33,699 nucleotides of DNA from a virus: positions 1 through 33,699 of the IMG/VR virus record IMGVR_UViG_3300042691_022238; one strand, 5' to 3'. Within the stretch, counting starts at the first letter, position 1. Every line of letters starts with the position of its first letter. Under the pieces are notes generated by a model that was not told the origin of the DNA, searched no databases, and saw only the letters and a program-made list of their open reading frames with translations. Made by a program: the position numbers and the translations under genes. Shown here piece by piece: positions 8,401-16,721 of this stretch.

Positions 8401-9595
8401 TGGCATTCACTCCGGGAATCGTCAGAACGAGGCCCGCAGGCACGTTGCTGCTTTCGTTGTAGTCAGCCAAGGCTTCCTTGTTCTTCTCTTGGATCTCGGT
8501 CCAGCGGCCTGGTGTGCCATAGAACAACGTCGAGATGCCTCGCAGGTTATCGCCATTACGGGTGACGTAGAACGTGTCAGGCACCGGCTCAAGCGAAGCG
8601 TTGATCTGCGACTGAAGGTCTTGAAGCAGGCGCACCTGAGCGCGAGCAAGCCGCTGGGCTTCGGACTGATAGAAGACGCTCGACAGCACGCTCGTAGGGT
8701 CTGTCTCGCTTGGGTTGAGCGACGCCATCGTCACGCCAGCGCCTTGGACAACTTGACTCCATTGCTGCATGAACAGGATCGGCAAAGACTGGAATGATCC
8801 GACTGTCGAGCCAATAGAATTGGCGACGCCCAGAACATCAAGGCCAGTCGACGATGCCTGATTGATGATGGCCAGTGATTCCGTGATCAGTGATCCGATC
8901 AGACCTGAGATCTGCCGGGCAGTCTGAGACACTGGTTGGCCCAGCGATGATGCCTGTGAAACGACATCGCGAACGCTTGATGCTGCCGATGATATATTGG
9001 TTTGGATCTGCTGAAACCAGGACGGCCTTAGTTCCAGCGGAAGTCCGGTCGCTCTCTGAGTTACGACAAAACCCTCAATGTCGACAGGAACACGGGACAG
9101 AGGCAATGGTTGAGGCGTCACCGTCGTTACTTCGTCGATTGTCGCAACGGTCTCATTGCTCGACCACAGAAACTCCATCTCCCATTCGCAGTCGTGCTCC
9201 GTCGTCCAGGTGTGCGAGAAGGATCGGAGATAGCCTACTCTTTTGATGGTTGACCAAGACACACTCAGCAAACGACCAGATCGACGAATGCCATCGAATA
9301 CGCCAACTATGTTTTCAACTGATGTGAGTGGGATATTGTCAATCGCAGCGACAGGGGATTCAACTCCGTTTGCATATTGCTGCGCCAGAAACCGATCCTT
9401 CCACATCCCGTTGACGGTCGTGTTCTCCTCGTGAGGGCCAAGGACTTGCACGGTGGCGCGGTCGTAACCGGGATACCAAGTCTGCTCGAGTTGCTGCGTT
9501 CCTTGGAACTTGAGGGGCCGATACGGCAGAGCGCGGCCCGACAGGACGATGCGCCGCCCGCCGATCTCTTCGATGATGAATGCTGGACCAGCCAT
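8393..9595 (-). CDS. LysM-domain baseplate/hub-associated protein, 400 aa
   Basis: A structural protein between tape measure and hub. Residues 1-75 (IEEIGGRRIVLSGRALPYRP, then QLEQTWYPGYDRATVQVLG) resemble the N-terminal region of Mu-type DNA circularisation/tail proteins that precede the hub. The last 60 residues form a LysM-type domain, YVTRNGDNLRGISTLFYG, GRWTEIQEKNKEAL and VPAGLVLTIP. LysM modules bind glycan chains and are common in baseplate proteins placed between tube and hub. The middle is helical, with Ser- and Ala-rich stretches and no catalytic motif. The place and domain order make a role at the baseplate-tube junction likely. Confidence 0.82.
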   Translation of the reverse strand: MAGPAFIIEEIGGRRIVLSGRALPYRPLKFQGTQQLEQTWYPGYDRATVQVLGPHEENTTVNGMWKDRFLAQQYANGVESPVAAIDNIPLTSVENIVGVFDGIRRSGRLLSVSWSTIKRVGYLRSFSHTWTTEHDCEWEMEFLWSSNETVATIDEVTTVTPQPLPLSRVPVDIEGFVVTQRATGLPLELRPSWFQQIQTNISSAASSVRDVVSQASSLGQPVSQTARQISGLIGSLITESLAIINQASSTGLDVLGVANSIGSTVGSFQSLPILFMQQWSQVVQGAGVTMASLNPSETDPTSVLSSVFYQSEAQRLARAQVRLLQDLQSQINASLEPVPDTFYVTRNGDNLRGISTLFYGTPGRWTEIQEKNKEALADYNESSNVPAGLVLTIPGVNANG

Positions 9596-9604
9596 CTGCT
9601 ACCT

Positions 9605-11308
9605 CTACGTTCCCGCGCCAACAGCGGGAGAGAACTGCGAGTAGACCTTCATCTCGCCGAGGCGGGCGACGCCGTTGGCGAACGCCACTGCGATGCGGTC
9701 AGGATCGAAGCCCTCCGCAAACTGCTGCTTGATGTCGAAGCGGGCGTTGTAGAACTTGATCTCGGTGCCTTTGTCTTTGCCGGTAAAGTCCATAGAGGGG
9801 CGACGAAGAAATGGAGGCACTTGAGCAACATCCGGATAATACATTGGCTCCGCAGGCATTCTGGCCTTTGCTCGAGTAGCCGCGCTCGCGTTCTGATACA
9901 TCTGGAAAAGACTCATCTCGTATGCTGCGTAGTCTGTTTCCCGTCCTTGGCCTTGGAAATACATAGGAATATCGCCAAACATATCGTCGATGTTCGCCTT
10001 GATCTTTGCTGCAACATAATTGAATGCCGTGGTCAGTCCTTCCGTGATCGACTCGACGAGCGAGGCAAATGCGGTCTTTTCGTTGGCACTGAGTTCTGGA
10101 ATCAGTCGAAGGATCGCTTCCGACAGGGCAGTCGCGGCGCCGAGCAGCCGCTGCCGAATCTCTCCCGTGTCCTTCAAGATCGCGGCGAAGGTTCCCGCAA
10201 TCAAGGTCGCAGCCGTGATGACGAGACCAAATCCGGCAAGACTAGATGTGACGGACGCCAAGAAGGCCGTGGCTCCAGCCATCCCTCCTGCTGCGGGGAC
10301 GGCCACGCGGATCGCGGGAGCGATCATTTTCCCGATCACTCCAGAAATCGCTGCCCCACCCATTCTCGTCCCGATACCAAATAGGCCGGAAACCACAGGC
10401 ATTGATACTGAAACGGCTTTCATTGCGATAGCAAGTTTGGCGACCTCGATAGCCAGCATCGCCATGTTTCTGACCGTCTTCTTGATCTCTATGTCGTTCT
10501 TGGTGAAAGCCTCATTGATGGCTAGGGCGCTCGTGGTCACTTCATTGACCAGCGGCTTGATGCCTCCGATCAAGGCCATCTTCATGTTCGACGTGACTGC
10601 CCCGAAGATGGCATCGATGGACGTCGCCTGCTGCTGGATCATGCCATCCATCTTTGCTATCGCTTCGCGCACTACTTGTAGACGACGCTCTGGGTTCAGT
10701 TTCCGGAACGCATATTCCGGCATATTCATAATCCGCAGCATACGGATCACGATATCGCGCTGCATCATACGTGGGTGCAGCGAAAGCATCTTGTTTAGCG
10801 ATTCACCGACGTTGTCTGCGTTATGCTTCGCATCCATCATTACGGCGGCGAAATGGGACGTGAATTTGGCGATCTCCTTCATGTCTGTCACGCCAGCGCG
10901 AAGGGCTTCCGGAAGGCCACGCTCAAAGACGGTCACATAGTCTTCGGTCTCGCCAGGTAACGCAGCGGCGTATTGGTTCAAGATCTTGTATGCGCTGACC
11001 GAAGCACTCAGCGCCTGCTCATGGGTCTTCATCGCACCCATGCCTTCAATCACGCCTGTCAGTCGCAGAACCTGCTGCTCGTAATCAGACGTGATCTCCA
11101 TGACCTTCTTGAAGCCAGAGACCGCAGCAGAGAAGGCTACGGCGGTGCCAACCAGTTTCATCGAGTTACTGACGGCATCCATCCGCTGCTGCGTCTGCTG
11201 CGCGGTGCGGTTGATCACCGTCATGCGTTGGTTGATCTTCACGAAGACCGGCGATGCCCTGTCGGCCACCGTGAAGATCGTCTGGATGATCGGAGTTGCT
11301 GTCGCCAT
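9605..11308 (-). CDS. Tail tape measure protein, 567 aa
   Basis: Tape measure proteins set tail length and lie inside the tube until ejection. This one begins with FTVADRASPVFVKINQRM, the D-x-A-S-x-x-F motif found at the start of many tape measures. A helical region follows with ITSDYEQQVLRLTGV and long amphipathic helices. A hydrophobic centre (about residues 290-395: AMLAIEVAKLAIAMKA, GGAAISGVIGKMIAPAIRV, GLVITAATLIAGTFAAIL) contains several probable membrane segments. It is short for the family; at about 1.5 angstrom per residue it would predict a tail of roughly 85 nm (inference). It directly follows the chaperone pair, as in most phages. Confidence 0.87.
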   Translation of the reverse strand: MATATPIIQTIFTVADRASPVFVKINQRMTVINRTAQQTQQRMDAVSNSMKLVGTAVAFSAAVSGFKKVMEITSDYEQQVLRLTGVIEGMGAMKTHEQALSASVSAYKILNQYAAALPGETEDYVTVFERGLPEALRAGVTDMKEIAKFTSHFAAVMMDAKHNADNVGESLNKMLSLHPRMMQRDIVIRMLRIMNMPEYAFRKLNPERRLQVVREAIAKMDGMIQQQATSIDAIFGAVTSNMKMALIGGIKPLVNEVTTSALAINEAFTKNDIEIKKTVRNMAMLAIEVAKLAIAMKAVSVSMPVVSGLFGIGTRMGGAAISGVIGKMIAPAIRVAVPAAGGMAGATAFLASVTSSLAGFGLVITAATLIAGTFAAILKDTGEIRQRLLGAATALSEAILRLIPELSANEKTAFASLVESITEGLTTAFNYVAAKIKANIDDMFGDIPMYFQGQGRETDYAAYEMSLFQMYQNASAATRAKARMPAEPMYYPDVAQVPPFLRRPSMDFTGKDKGTEIKFYNARFDIKQQFAEGFDPDRIAVAFANGVARLGEMKVYSQFSPAVGAGT

Positions 11309-11311
11309 TCG

Positions 11312-11895
11312 CTACCCACCTGTGGCCATGTCGTCGAACTGCGAGGAACCGCGCTCCTCCTTGACCAGTTCAGACGTCTGTTTGGCGATCCCATGCAGGT
11401 CGCGAATCGTCGCGTTCCACATGGAGTGCATATCTTGGTGGGCGTAGCGCCCGAGGAACGCGAACAGGCGGTAGATGTCCCGCTCGCGCTCCCCAGGTTC
11501 CAACTGTGCCGTTCCTGCGCACAGATGGGCGAGGTTCAGCCCACTTCGACCGTCGCGCTTCCCAAAAAACCCTCCACCTCGTCGCTCTCCGGTTGATGAA
11601 TCCGGGTGTACGCCTGGAGGACGAGGCTTCGGATCTTCGGGTGCATGTTCTGCCAGGCACCATCATGCTCGCCGCTCGCCCGCGACAACGTCTTTCCGTT
11701 CATCTCCACGAGAGACGACTTCGCCAACTCGAACGCGATGCGCATCGTGTCGGTGCCGGCCTTCTTGGTGGCCTGCATTTCCTCAATGGCGGTCAGTTCG
11801 ACAAGCCCGACCGACTGCACACCAGTGGCCTCTGCCATCGAGGCAGGGATCTGGAAGACGTGCTTCGGGCGAACGGTGGACGGGGGAGCCAGCAT
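11312..11895 (-). CDS. Tail assembly chaperone, -1 frameshift fusion (GT-like), about 194 aa
   Basis: The second reading frame starts without a good start codon of its own: its first plausible codon is TTG at 11503, with no Shine-Dalgarno, and the frame is already open upstream back to the slippery site. Shifting -1 at T TTT TTG (codon 111 of the short form) joins the frames and adds 83 residues: GKRDGRSGLNLAHLCAGTA, then ERDIYRLFAFLGRYAHQD and TSELVKEERGSSQ. The added part looks like the T domain of lambda-type and myovirus GT proteins, where the fusion links the chaperone to the tape measure. The stop lies 3 bases before the tape measure gene. Shift efficiency is unknown. Confidence 0.85.
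11536..11895 (-). CDS. Tail assembly chaperone, short form (G-like), 119 aa
   Basis: The zero-frame product of a two-frame chaperone locus between tube and tape measure genes. It is helical and charged, with VELTAIEEMQATKKAG, DTMRIAFELAKSSLVEMNG and KIRSLVLQAY, and lacks membrane segments. Chaperones of this kind bind the tape measure before the tube polymerises around it. The last part of the gene contains a run of six T between GGG triplets (minus strand, 11572-11561), where ribosomes can slip into the -1 frame (see next entries). Without slipping, translation ends 8 codons later after VEVG. A good ribosome-binding site precedes the ATG, and the tube gene ends 14 bases upstream. Confidence 0.88.
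   Translation of the reverse strand: MLAPPSTVRPKHVFQIPASMAEATGVQSVGLVELTAIEEMQATKKAGTDTMRIAFELAKSSLVEMNGKTLSRASGEHDGAWQNMHPKIRSLVLQAYTRIHQPESDEVEGFLGSATVEVG
11563..11569 (-). promoter_or_regulatory. Programmed -1 ribosomal frameshift slippery site
   Basis: Read on the minus strand, the codons are GGT TTT TTG GGA, giving the heptamer T TTT TTG in the correct phase for tandem tRNA slippage by -1. The downstream frame lies exactly in the -1 phase. A small inverted repeat (TGGGC ... GCCCA, 11543-11526) about 19 bases further on could act as a stimulatory hairpin, though its distance is larger than usual. Confidence 0.85.
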
Positions 11896-11909
11896 GTTTT
11901 CTCCTGGGC

Positions 11910-12338
11910 CTAGACGAACACGACGTCATTGGCCTCAAAGTTCAGCGAGAACGTGACGTACTCGGAACGACCGCCAACGGTTAGCGGAATCTCTCCGAAG
12001 AAGCAATCGTTGATGTTCACGAGCCGGAGATCGCCATTCGGGAACTGCAACTGGGCCTGGATGTTGACCGTCGTGCCAGCCGTGCGGCGCTGCGCACGGT
12101 CCAGCAGGGACTCGAAGATGTTGAACACATCTCCGCGCTCCATGTGCAGATCCATCTTGCCGGTCACCCCGCGATACACGTCGTCGCGACGATCGGTGAA
12201 CTCGCCGAGGTAGCCTTCCTTCAGCACCTCGAGTTGCATCCCGATCTCGAACGAGCGGATGTCATTGAGTTCAGTGCGGACTTGGCCATCCTGCACGAAC
12301 CGGACGGTGACTTCCTGACCTTTGATACGTTGAGCCAT
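11910..12338 (-). CDS. Tail tube protein, 142 aa
   Basis: The protein is the right size (about 140-170 aa) and lies between sheath and chaperone genes, the conserved place of the tube gene in contractile phages. Visible features are a beta-rich N-terminus (VTVRFVQDGQVRTEL), a charged central part with YRGVTGKMDLHMERGDVF, and a long C-terminal strand pair GRSEYVTFSLNFEANDVVFV. Of two ATGs 6 bases apart, the downstream one (MAQRIKGQ) has GGAGG 6 bases before it, whereas the upstream ATG directly abuts GGAGG. The tube is one of the most abundant virion proteins, and a strong terminator-like hairpin precedes this gene. Confidence 0.85.
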   Translation of the reverse strand: MAQRIKGQEVTVRFVQDGQVRTELNDIRSFEIGMQLEVLKEGYLGEFTDRRDDVYRGVTGKMDLHMERGDVFNIFESLLDRAQRRTAGTTVNIQAQLQFPNGDLRLVNINDCFFGEIPLTVGGRSEYVTFSLNFEANDVVFV

Positions 12339-12353
12339 TGGCATCCTCCAAGT

Positions 12354-12388
12354 AAAAAGCCGACGCCCCATCACTGGGAAGCATCGGC
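12354..12388 (-). terminator. Rho-independent terminator-like hairpin between sheath and tube genes
   Basis: On the minus strand the sequence GCCGATGC pairs with GCGTCGGC (8 bp with one G-U), and inside it CCCA-GTGA-TGGG forms a second stem with a GNRA loop. A run of five T follows. This is a good intrinsic terminator shape in the direction of transcription. Yet the tail operon continues, so it probably gives partial termination, mRNA processing or 3' protection of the sheath message. A second small hairpin lies just before it (12395-12408). Confidence 0.75.
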
Positions 12389-12394
12389 CCTATT

Positions 12395-12408
12395 CCACCC
12401 GAAGGTGG
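12395..12408 (-). other. CCACC-TTCG-GGTGG tetraloop hairpin upstream of the terminator
   Basis: On the minus strand CCACC pairs perfectly with GGTGG around a TTCG loop, one of the most stable RNA tetraloops known. It lies in the same 109-base gap between sheath and tube genes, upstream of the terminator-like hairpin, and could shield the 3' end of the sheath message from exonucleases. This function is inference. There is no T-run directly behind it. Confidence 0.6.
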
Positions 12409-12447
12409 CGCGGCGTGGAAGCATTATCCACACCGCGCTCAGTCAGA

Positions 12448-14478
12448 TCAAGATGCAGTCACCTGCACGAACTCGCCGATCTGGCTGTTCAGCACGATCA
12501 CGTCAGCGGAGGCCAGCGTCTGCACGCGAACCACAACGACGTAGATCCCCTGGGCTTCGAGAGCGGGCGTGTTGCCGCTCTTGCCGTCCACGGAATAGGC
12601 GGCGATACGCTGGGTCTCCGGGTTGGTCGCCGAGAGCAGGGAGGCCAAGAAGGCATCCGTCTCGCCGAGGATCGTGTTGCGAAGGGCAGCGTTCAGCGGC
12701 TGCTTGGCGAATCGGTTGTACTGACGCGCCAGCGAGTCCTGGATGAAGTCGGCCATACGACGACGAGCAACGGTCTTCTCGCCGCTGGTCACGGACGACG
12801 TGATGCCCGACTGGATCACGGGACCATCGCTCACGTCGAAGCGGATGGCGCTGACGCCGAACTGCTTCATCGTGATGTAGTCATTGATGCCGAGGGTCGT
12901 CGGGGCGCCGCGCTGGAGGCTGTTGGCCGAAGCGAGGCAGTTGCGGGTGATCGTGGAGAGTTCGCCAGGGTTCCGCTCCGGGGCGAGGTTCGACAGCACC
13001 GAGGCGTAGTGGCCAGACATCGGGACGTCGATCAGGCCGCTCGTGACGGATGAGCCATCAGCACCGGCGATCGTGGAGGTCTGAGCCTCCGAGAACAACT
13101 GCTTCACACCGGGCCAGGTGTAGATCACGCGCTCGTTGCGCTCCGAGGCGCCGCTGGAAGCCACGCCAAAGGTCGCCGTGGTGGCCGACGCGGCAGTGGT
13201 GCTCCCCGCAGCGGTAGCCACGGTCTGCACGCCCTTGCCCGTGCCTTCAGCGCCGAGGCCCGGAGCCACGATCGCCATGCGGCCGAGACCCTGCGAGGAA
13301 GCGGTCACGACGTGGTTCTTGAGCGCGGCAGCGATGCCGGCCGAAGACCGGGCGCAGATGACGATGTTCGTCTGGTTCTGCGGCATGACGTCGGCGAGCA
13401 GCACGTCGAGAGCGTCGCTGTAGGCGGTGTTGAGGTCGCTGCTGTTGGCGGCATTCGCTGCTTGGACGGCGGCGGTATAGGTAATAGCGCCACCCACGCT
13501 GGCCCGAGCGCCGAGACCGGACAGCGGGTTCCAGGTGTTCTCCGTCTGTGCCGCAGGAGCCACATCGGGAGTCAGGACAGCGCCCGACGTGATGGTGTCG
13601 GCCAACGGGCGTGCCAGCACGGTGTATCCAGCCGCCTCGCTCGCCTGATGCGTAGCGTCGCTGTCAGCCACTGAGCCGGCGTAGATGGAAAACTTGATGC
13701 TGGTAGCAGCAGCGAATGCGAACACCGCCCCATCCAGTCGTTCGAGATCCAAAGCGGTCGCAGAACCAACCGCCTTGACGCGATAGGTCCCCTTCCCGGC
13801 GCCAGTGCTGGCGTAGGTCCCGAGCACGATCACGTCGCCTTCGGTAACGCCGTTGGCGACAAATGCGCCGGTCGCCGACTGGAACGTCATCACGGAATCC
13901 GGACCCGTGCCAAGGATCTCTCCATCAGCCTTCGCGACCTTCGGAAGCGACGCGCTGAATTGAACAGGAGAGGCGGTCAGGACGGCGTCAGCGCCTTCCT
14001 TGAACTTCGTTCCGGCGGCGACGAAAGCGGCGGTCAACGGGACGATAGGTGTCGGCGCAGCAACGTCTGTCTTGTGCAGCGGCAGTTCACGGAACACCCG
14101 CATACCCCGCGAGGAAGCCAGGTTGATCGGCACGGTGATCAGTCGCGTGAAGGTCTTGCCAGCGACCATCGCGTAGCCGTTGCCGAACGCGCCGCCGAAC
14201 TCTCCAAGCGTTGCATCGAACCCGCCCATCTTGGCGATCAGATCCACAGAAGACACGATCTCTTGGGGCTGATACCGAGTCGACACGGCGCCGGTTGAGG
14301 CGTCGATCGTCGTCGCGTAGGTGCAGTCAGCAAACTCACCGACGAGCGCGACGGTTCCCGTCCCGACGCCAGTGATCGCCTGCGGCTGCGGCAGGTCAAG
14401 GATCGCAACACCTTCAATCTGATTGAGAACAGCAGCGTCGGGTTGAAACCCGTAGCGGCGAATGAATCCAGCGCCCAT
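12448..14478 (-). CDS. Tail sheath protein, 676 aa
   Basis: Sheath subunits form the contractile outer tail. The size fits (T4 gp18 is 659 aa) and the gene directly precedes the tube gene. Visible features include a G-rich N-terminus with VAILDLPQPQAITGVGTGTVALVGEF (split by a short loop), a variable central part with many Ala/Thr/Ser strands (probably surface domains), and a conserved-looking C-terminal third: SGHYASVLSNLAPERNP, a YITMKQFGVSAIRFD strand and RRRMADFIQDSLARQYNRFA. That last helix contacts neighbouring subunits in known sheaths. A GGAGG lies 6 bases before the ATG, and a terminator-like structure lies behind the stop. Confidence 0.9.
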   Translation of the reverse strand: MGAGFIRRYGFQPDAAVLNQIEGVAILDLPQPQAITGVGTGTVALVGEFADCTYATTIDASTGAVSTRYQPQEIVSSVDLIAKMGGFDATLGEFGGAFGNGYAMVAGKTFTRLITVPINLASSRGMRVFRELPLHKTDVAAPTPIVPLTAAFVAAGTKFKEGADAVLTASPVQFSASLPKVAKADGEILGTGPDSVMTFQSATGAFVANGVTEGDVIVLGTYASTGAGKGTYRVKAVGSATALDLERLDGAVFAFAAATSIKFSIYAGSVADSDATHQASEAAGYTVLARPLADTITSGAVLTPDVAPAAQTENTWNPLSGLGARASVGGAITYTAAVQAANAANSSDLNTAYSDALDVLLADVMPQNQTNIVICARSSAGIAAALKNHVVTASSQGLGRMAIVAPGLGAEGTGKGVQTVATAAGSTTAASATTATFGVASSGASERNERVIYTWPGVKQLFSEAQTSTIAGADGSSVTSGLIDVPMSGHYASVLSNLAPERNPGELSTITRNCLASANSLQRGAPTTLGINDYITMKQFGVSAIRFDVSDGPVIQSGITSSVTSGEKTVARRRMADFIQDSLARQYNRFAKQPLNAALRNTILGETDAFLASLLSATNPETQRIAAYSVDGKSGNTPALEAQGIYVVVVRVQTLASADVIVLNSQIGEFVQVTAS

Positions 14479-14496
14479 TGAAAACCTCCGTGAGAA

Positions 14497-15195
14497 TTAT
14501 TGCACGTCCAAGTCAATTCGAGGCCGTGCGTCAGGATAGCCAACCAAACGTATCACAGGAATCGCAGCATTGAGTTCGATCTGAGCGCGACGGAATCGGC
14601 GAGCGACCATCTCGTCGCCGTCCATGTACTCGATGCTCTTCATCTCATACGTCACGCGGGCGCCATAGTAGTACGGAACATCAAGACGAATCCCGTACAT
14701 CCAGTCGAACGGGCAGATCGCAGACTCCAGAGCGTTGACCAGTGCGGCGCGTCCCTTGGTGTCCGTCGCCCAGACATCGACCACCATGATGGCCGTCAGT
14801 TCCGACAACTGGACAAGATAGCGACCATCCGGCAGATCGAGCCTTGCGAACGGATTGAGATTCGGCACCAGACTCGCCGCATCGTAGGTGGCCGGTCCCG
14901 CGACAGAAATGTAGGCACTGGGGAACTTGGCCTCCACCTCGTTGTCTGGATACGTGTCGAACACGCGACCGTCGAACACCATCTTCCGACCAGCGGGAGC
15001 CTCGACAACGAGTCCCTTGAGGTAGTCCGACAGCGCCCGCGTCATGGCCGTACGAGCATCGACCTCGCAGCGGTCTGTGTAGACCATCGGGATGTTGGGT
15101 CCGGAGACGACAACGATCTCGCTGCCACCGTAGAGCAGAGGGCCACCAGTATCGCTCACGGGCAACGCCCTGGTCGGCGTGGAGCATGTCGTCAT
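14497..15195 (-). CDS. Putative tail terminator / tail completion protein, 232 aa
   Basis: Probably the protein that caps the tube and sheath at the head end. Evidence is positional: it lies between neck proteins and the sheath gene. The protein is mixed alpha/beta with no membrane segment; recognisable pieces are YLVQLSELTAIMVVDVWATD, a helix ALVNALESAICP and a C-terminal set of strands (RRAQIELNAAIPVIRL). The strand-helix-strand order fits gpU/gp15-like terminators, but the sequence alone does not prove it. I chose the start MTTCSTPT because GGAGG lies 6 bases upstream and its ATG overlaps the previous stop (ATGA). A longer open frame upstream overlaps the neighbour and has no such site. 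Confidence 0.68.
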   Translation of the reverse strand: MTTCSTPTRALPVSDTGGPLLYGGSEIVVVSGPNIPMVYTDRCEVDARTAMTRALSDYLKGLVVEAPAGRKMVFDGRVFDTYPDNEVEAKFPSAYISVAGPATYDAASLVPNLNPFARLDLPDGRYLVQLSELTAIMVVDVWATDTKGRAALVNALESAICPFDWMYGIRLDVPYYYGARVTYEMKSIEYMDGDEMVARRFRRAQIELNAAIPVIRLVGYPDARPRIDLDVQ

Positions 15196-15758
15196 GAGAA
15201 TCCTCCGCGAGCCATCGCAGCGTTCAGTTCTTTCACTAACGAGAGATAGACCGTCATGGTCATTCTCGCCTGCGTGTTGTCGTTGTACAGGACTCGCCGA
15301 CCAGGCAGAAGGCCGCGCCGCGAAATGGCTCGTCGGATGTAGAAGATGAACCGACGACGGGCCGATGGACTCAATCCTACTGCGATGCCTTTCGCTTGGA
15401 GCCATCGATCGATCGCACTGGACGGCGGCATCTTGGCGCCCACACGCCGACCGAACTCGATCACGCCAGCGTACTCAGACCGGGCGTGCATTCGCATCGA
15501 GACTTCCTTGGGGCCGGACATGTATGGGAGGCCGACCTTCCAAGACTGCCTGTAGCGACCGGAGGCAATCGCCGGCATGTTCATGCTTCGCGTGCTGGGG
15601 GCCACACCCTTCGTACGCTGGATGCTGTCGAATACGGCCGTCAACAGAGCGGGAGACGCCTTAATCAGCGCCCTGCGGCCCGCAGTGATCATGCGAGGGC
15701 CAGCGAGTAGCGAGTACCGCTGGAACTCCGGAATCGACATCACGCGGGAGGGGAACAT
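15192..15758 (-). CDS. Head-tail joining / tail completion protein, HK97 gp10-like, 188 aa
   Basis: Small, basic, helical protein at the neck position. The middle has EYAGVIEFGRRVGAKMPP followed by AIDRWLQAKGI, which resembles the YA-x-x-V-E-x-G pattern of HK97 gp10-like completion proteins. The C-terminus is Arg-rich (SARRRFIFYIRRAISRRG) and could contact nucleic acid or the acidic connector ring. It overlaps both neighbours by one to four bases, so the block is translated as a unit. Family assignment is moderately sure; its exact position in the neck is inferred. Confidence 0.72.
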   Translation of the reverse strand: MFPSRVMSIPEFQRYSLLAGPRMITAGRRALIKASPALLTAVFDSIQRTKGVAPSTRSMNMPAIASGRYRQSWKVGLPYMSGPKEVSMRMHARSEYAGVIEFGRRVGAKMPPSSAIDRWLQAKGIAVGLSPSARRRFIFYIRRAISRRGLLPGRRVLYNDNTQARMTMTVYLSLVKELNAAMARGGFS

Positions 15759-16297
15759 CAGGCGTATCGATCCGCAGATCGATCCTCGATGGCCTTCTCA
15801 AGCCGCAGGCGCCACTCGAACTTGTCTGCGAAATAGGACGGCGTTCCGCGCAGCGTGAACCGGCGACGGACACCATCTCCATCCACGCTTGGGTAGCGAA
15901 TCTCGTAGAAGACCTGCTCATTCGGGCCGGGAGGCTCACCGTTCTGGCCGTAACCTGTCAGGTAGTCTTCGGTGTACCGGCCGCTGATCTCAGACACCAT
16001 CACGGTGCCTTCTTCGATCGCGCCGACAGACTCGAAGACCCGGTTCACGGTATCGAGGCCCATGACGAGCGGAGTTGGCGTCAGAGGACGTTCGTCGACG
16101 AGGAACTCCGCGCCTTCCCCTCGCTGCTCTCCGGTCCACTGGGTCCGGATGATCCGCACTTCGTACTGCCGAAGGCCCAGGCGCACGCCGACAGCGCGAG
16201 CGGCATCCACGGTCGGGATGAGCCGCCGCAGCAGGCTGTTGGCCAGTTCATCAGCACTGGGCTGACGGTATGGGTCGATCGGAGGACATCCGGCCAT
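15758..16297 (-). CDS. Putative head closure / neck protein, 179 aa
   Basis: I do not recognise a specific family. The N-terminus is helical (SADELANSLLRRLIPTVDA) and followed by a region with RLGLRQYEVRIIRTQWTG and a beta-rich C-terminal half, DYLTGYGQNGEPPGPNEQVF and RRRFTLRGTPSYFADKFEWR. No membrane segment or enzyme motif is present. Its place between a probable connector adaptor and the HK97 gp10-like protein suggests a head-closure ring or neck role, which is inference. The stop shares a base with the start of the next gene. Confidence 0.62.
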   Translation of the reverse strand: MAGCPPIDPYRQPSADELANSLLRRLIPTVDAARAVGVRLGLRQYEVRIIRTQWTGEQRGEGAEFLVDERPLTPTPLVMGLDTVNRVFESVGAIEEGTVMVSEISGRYTEDYLTGYGQNGEPPGPNEQVFYEIRYPSVDGDGVRRRFTLRGTPSYFADKFEWRLRLEKAIEDRSADRYA

Positions 16298-16298
16298 G

Positions 16299-16721
16299 CT
16301 AGTTCACCATCCGGAGGTTCGCGGCAGTCGGGATGTTGGTTGCGCCGGTGAGGTTCGCTTGGAACCGACGCGACAGCGGGTAGATCGGCGTGCCGAGGAC
16401 GTCGGCAAGGCGGTACGCGAGGCGCTGATAGAGTTCCTCAAGCGCACGCTGCTCATCCTTGCGCATCTTCACGGTGCCGACAGACTCGGTCTGCATCCGA
16501 TCACGGGAGTTGGCCAGTTGGCACTCAACCTGATCGAGTTGGCAGACGAGGTCTCGAACAATCTGCTCTGCTTCCGGCAGGATCGCGTCCATGTTGTATT
16601 CCAACACGAACAGCGTCTGACGAGCCTGTGGCTGGCCAGCGTACAGCGTCTGTACCGGCTGGACGTTGGGATAGCCAAGATGGAATCGGACCTTAGCCTT
16701 CTCCGTGCTGGTCAATGCCAT
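16299..16721 (-). CDS. Head-tail adaptor/connector protein, 140 aa
   Basis: Probably the adaptor that docks under the portal after DNA packaging. It begins with MALTSTEKAKVRFHLGYP, a phrase typical of small helical connector proteins in many phages. Long helices follow with DAILPEAEQIVRDLVCQLDQ and RKDEQRALEELYQRLAYRLA and a C-terminal loop. I chose this start because GGAGG lies 5 bases upstream. A longer frame upstream overlaps the preceding small gene. The 29-base overlap with that gene suggests coupled translation. It lies two genes after the capsid gene, as expected for adaptors. Confidence 0.75.
   Translation of the reverse strand: MALTSTEKAKVRFHLGYPNVQPVQTLYAGQPQARQTLFVLEYNMDAILPEAEQIVRDLVCQLDQVECQLANSRDRMQTESVGTVKMRKDEQRALEELYQRLAYRLADVLGTPIYPLSRRFQANLTGATNIPTAANLRMVN

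Noticed and set aside
10020-10940. 306-residue plus-strand frame opposite the tape measure
   Set aside because: Hydrophobic look results from reading the Ala-rich helices backwards; no ribosome site and no neighbours on this strand.
11312-11503. Independent 63-aa gene starting at TTG before the tape measure
   Set aside because: No Shine-Dalgarno before the TTG, and the same frame is open back to the slippery site, so it is better explained as the frameshift extension.
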